Positions 61,988-64,000 of a stretch of DNA of 64,000 nucleotides are shown here, piece after piece. The notes beneath the pieces were generated by a model. It made no database searches, was not told the origin of the DNA, and saw nothing but the letters and a program-made list of their open reading frames with translations. The stretch lies in the NCBI GenBank assembly GCA_031771865.1, contig JASISA010000001.1, forward strand, positions 1-64,000. The letters run 5' to 3'. The stretch's first letter is position 1. Every line of letters starts with the position of its first letter. Source of the DNA: Nothophaeocryptopus gaeumannii. Lineage: Eukaryota; Ascomycota; Dothideomycetes; Mycosphaerellales; Mycosphaerellaceae. A program made the position numbers and the translations under genes.

Positions 61988-63973
61988 TCAATGCAAGTCT
62001 GGAACAAATGCATACTCCATGCTCTGATGCAAATCGTTTGCGTCCGAGCTTGGTATGAGATATATGTTCCAGAACTCATCTGCCGTCATGCCCATCATCT
62101 CATCACCATTAGAAACGTTGGTCAAGTTGGCAGCGTTAGCCATCTGGCTGCCATCGATCCCGCGATCCAGATTTCCCATGCCATTCAAACCAGGTGCCAG
62201 GTCGTGCATGTCGGTGTTAGAGTCGCCGATTATATTGTGAGAAGCCGCGTTCGTACCTCGATTCATGGCAACATTTGGCGCCTGGTCATTCGCATTATTG
62301 TGATGAAGCCGGTTCGGCTCTTCTCCGAAGGCGTACGTAAAGTCTGCGTTGCTCTCCATCGGACGAACCTCTTCTGGAGCATTGAAGTCTGGCAAACGAG
62401 GGTTTGAGCCAGTGCGCCAATCAGTCGGGTTAGAGTCGAAGCTGGCATAGGCGTTCTCTGCATCCATCTGCATGGCTCCATTGTCAGTCGAAGGGTTCGG
62501 AGCAACGGCCGAATCGTGGGCAACATTGTCAGAACCGAGCATCAAATCGCCATTTGGTCCAGCACCCATCATGCTCACGTCGTTGGAATTTTGTGTCGTA
62601 TTGATCATGTCACTGTCAAAGCCGTTGTTGTGCATCTGAGTACCGGCGTTTGTGCTTTGTTGCATTCCCTCCGCCCCATCAAGACCTGGCGTCTGGCAAT
62701 TGAAGAACATGCCATCAGTGACCGGCGGGAGGCCGTCGAGGTCACCTACCGTGAAGTTCAAATCGACGTCTGCGGACGCATTGGGTGTCGCAGCCGGCAG
62801 TGCTGACAGAGACACCATGTTGGAAGAATCGTAGGAAAGTTGATCTGACCCTTGATGAATCCAAGAGCCATTCGACATGAGCATGGCGTTCTGTTGTGAA
62901 GGGTAAGGGTACGACGGCGTCGTTTGGTGAGGAACAAAGGAATTGGGAAAGCCCGGAGTGTAATGTGGTGGTGCTTGATGCGCACGCGAAGGAATTTGTG
63001 GAGCAGTCACCATTGCGGTGTGGTCCATAGGCTTTGGAGCCTCTTGTGGGATCTGCGGCTGTTCACGTTGTTGCTGGCTTGTCGATGGAGTGGCGGCCTG
63101 TGTCTGAGATGTAGAATGTTGCTGCGGTTGCACGCCTCTGACCACTTGATCGACGGGAGGCAAAATCTTCATCTCCTCTTCGTGATAACCCAAAAACTCT
63201 TTGTAATCTTTCGTTGGCAGTCCCTCTTTGATGAGCCTAATGTTTTCGAATGTCACGTCTAGTGCAGCCCTTCTGTGCTTGAGAACACTCGTCCACATGA
63301 CTTCCCACTCTGGACTCATGATGTCCTTCTCGTTTGCCGGGTCACGATTCTTCGCCTGTTCGCCAGGAAGCTGAAGGAGGTTCGGCATGAATCGAGAAGC
63401 CTTCAACACCAGCCTTGAAGCCCAGATCCGAAGATTCCGTCCCGCAATGCCATCGCCATCGACGTTGTTAATGTGGCCAAGGAAGTGAGGATGAGGCATA
63501 ATTCGCGGGTCTTGGTTAGCAGCGGAAGGCGCTCGGTACTCAAATTCCCCAAGACACTTCTGCACAATAGCAGACAGGTCTATGTGGTCCTCGTGCGGTT
63601 TCTGGTCGCGGTCGATCATCGTCAAATAGCCATAGTAGGAGGCAATGAAGCAGCCCAAAGAGGAATACAGGAGGGTGTCAATACGAACGTGGCTGTATGT
63701 TCCACCTTGGTTGTCTCGCACGCCCAAAGCCAAGTCCGGCAAGTGGTGCATTGGCGACGTCCCTTCTCTGTACCACGCAGTGATCGGAACATGTTGATAT
63801 TGGGAGAAGAGTCGGTCCCACGCCTTGTAAAGCCGCTCATGCCGAAAACTAATCCTGACGGTGTCCCGACTGTCGCGAAGACCCACAAGCCCCGCCTCTT
63901 CAGTTTCCTGAAGTAGCGCCCCTTCGACCTTCATCAGTGCCAAGACCGGGACTCGAAGTTCGTAGTCGCCCAT
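61988..63973 (-). CDS. Protein of unknown function with a long N/Q/M-rich C-terminal half
   Basis: A single open frame of 661 residues from ATG 63973 (MGDYELRVPVLALMKVEGAL) to the stop at 61988. The first 270 residues look folded and mixed alpha/beta (VGLRDSRDTVRISFRHERLY, ITAWYREGTSPMHHLPDLAL, SLGCFIASYYGYLTMIDRDQ, LRIWASRLVLKASRFMPNLL, WTSVLKHRRAALDVTFENIR). The second half is disordered, rich in Gln, Pro, then Asn, Met, Ser and Asp (TSQTQAATPSTSQQQREQPQ, MINTTQNSNDVSMMGAG), like activation domains or prion-like regions of transcription regulators. No zinc cluster or other DNA-binding motif is seen. An upstream exon beyond the right edge cannot be excluded. Function unknown. Confidence 0.75.
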   Translation of the reverse strand: MGDYELRVPVLALMKVEGALLQETEEAGLVGLRDSRDTVRISFRHERLYKAWDRLFSQYQHVPITAWYREGTSPMHHLPDLALGVRDNQGGTYSHVRIDTLLYSSLGCFIASYYGYLTMIDRDQKPHEDHIDLSAIVQKCLGEFEYRAPSAANQDPRIMPHPHFLGHINNVDGDGIAGRNLRIWASRLVLKASRFMPNLLQLPGEQAKNRDPANEKDIMSPEWEVMWTSVLKHRRAALDVTFENIRLIKEGLPTKDYKEFLGYHEEEMKILPPVDQVVRGVQPQQHSTSQTQAATPSTSQQQREQPQIPQEAPKPMDHTAMVTAPQIPSRAHQAPPHYTPGFPNSFVPHQTTPSYPYPSQQNAMLMSNGSWIHQGSDQLSYDSSNMVSLSALPAATPNASADVDLNFTVGDLDGLPPVTDGMFFNCQTPGLDGAEGMQQSTNAGTQMHNNGFDSDMINTTQNSNDVSMMGAGPNGDLMLGSDNVAHDSAVAPNPSTDNGAMQMDAENAYASFDSNPTDWRTGSNPRLPDFNAPEEVRPMESNADFTYAFGEEPNRLHHNNANDQAPNVAMNRGTNAASHNIIGDSNTDMHDLAPGLNGMGNLDRGIDGSQMANAANLTNVSNGDEMMGMTADEFWNIYLIPSSDANDLHQSMEYAFVPDLH

Positions 63974-64000
63974 CTTCCGACAACGGAGTGGGCATCCAGC

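Overview
The window is nuclear DNA of a filamentous ascomycete (Pezizomycotina; the gene set and 50-60 nt GT..AG introns would fit a Dothideomycete, but species is not decidable here). The evidence is short spliced introns, a fungal SLATT-domain protein, a PNP-NACHT receptor relic, Fot1/hAT/Helitron/copia elements of fungal type, and a block with a RIP (repeat-induced point mutation) dinucleotide signature. All calls come from reading the sequence; none was tested by a database search.

Region 1, 1-13.4 kb: a gene graveyard. It holds a wrecked PNP_UDP-NACHT (NLR-like) gene on the minus strand, two Fot1/pogo transposase relics, a decayed PD-(D/E)XK-like fragment and two decayed protein-kinase-like genes. 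One small gene looks intact: a two-exon MADS-box-like ORF at 12.5-12.8 kb. Degenerate tandem repeats and a palindromic satellite follow.

Region 2, 13.6-29.3 kb: one nested transposon. A Ty1/copia element on the minus strand has 119-bp LTRs differing at one base and a 5-bp target duplication AATTT. It sits in the palindromic satellite. It is interrupted by a large Rep/Pif1 Helitron (plus strand, ORF 16.26-23.27 kb, whose 15 internal stops are all TAG or TAA at apparent glutamine positions) and by a 1.9-kb decayed hAT element with its own 8-bp duplication. Region 3, 29.4-32.6 kb: a complete-looking hAT element with TIRs, an 8-bp duplication and an uninterrupted transposase frame.

Region 4, 32.6-39.4 kb: sparse. 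It has a 63-bp tandem repeat, a possible two-exon unknown gene, a multi-exon gene ending in a chromodomain-like segment, a GC-rich block, and then about 600 bp almost devoid of CpA and TpG (a RIP island).

Region 5, 39.4-64 kb: gene-dense and euchromatic. It contains an ankyrin-repeat gene broken by frameshifts, a MATE transporter head-to-head with a peroxisomal (C-terminal SKL) 4-coumarate:CoA-ligase-like enzyme, a SnoaL/NTF2-like small protein, a class-3 lipase relic, a SLATT-domain membrane protein with an in-frame stop before its alanine-rich tail, a Dal5-type MFS permease, a large protein ending in a SUMO-interaction-like motif but frameshifted by a 13-bp tandem duplication, SRP14 head-to-head with the ribosome-biogenesis factor SGD1/NOM1, a small cysteine-rich gene and a large N/Q/M-rich protein at the right edge.

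Overall, housekeeping genes at the right grade through a polymorphic, immunity-like and metabolic zone into a transposon-dominated left half. Young elements there look lightly mutated, while one block in the middle is saturated with RIP-type changes.
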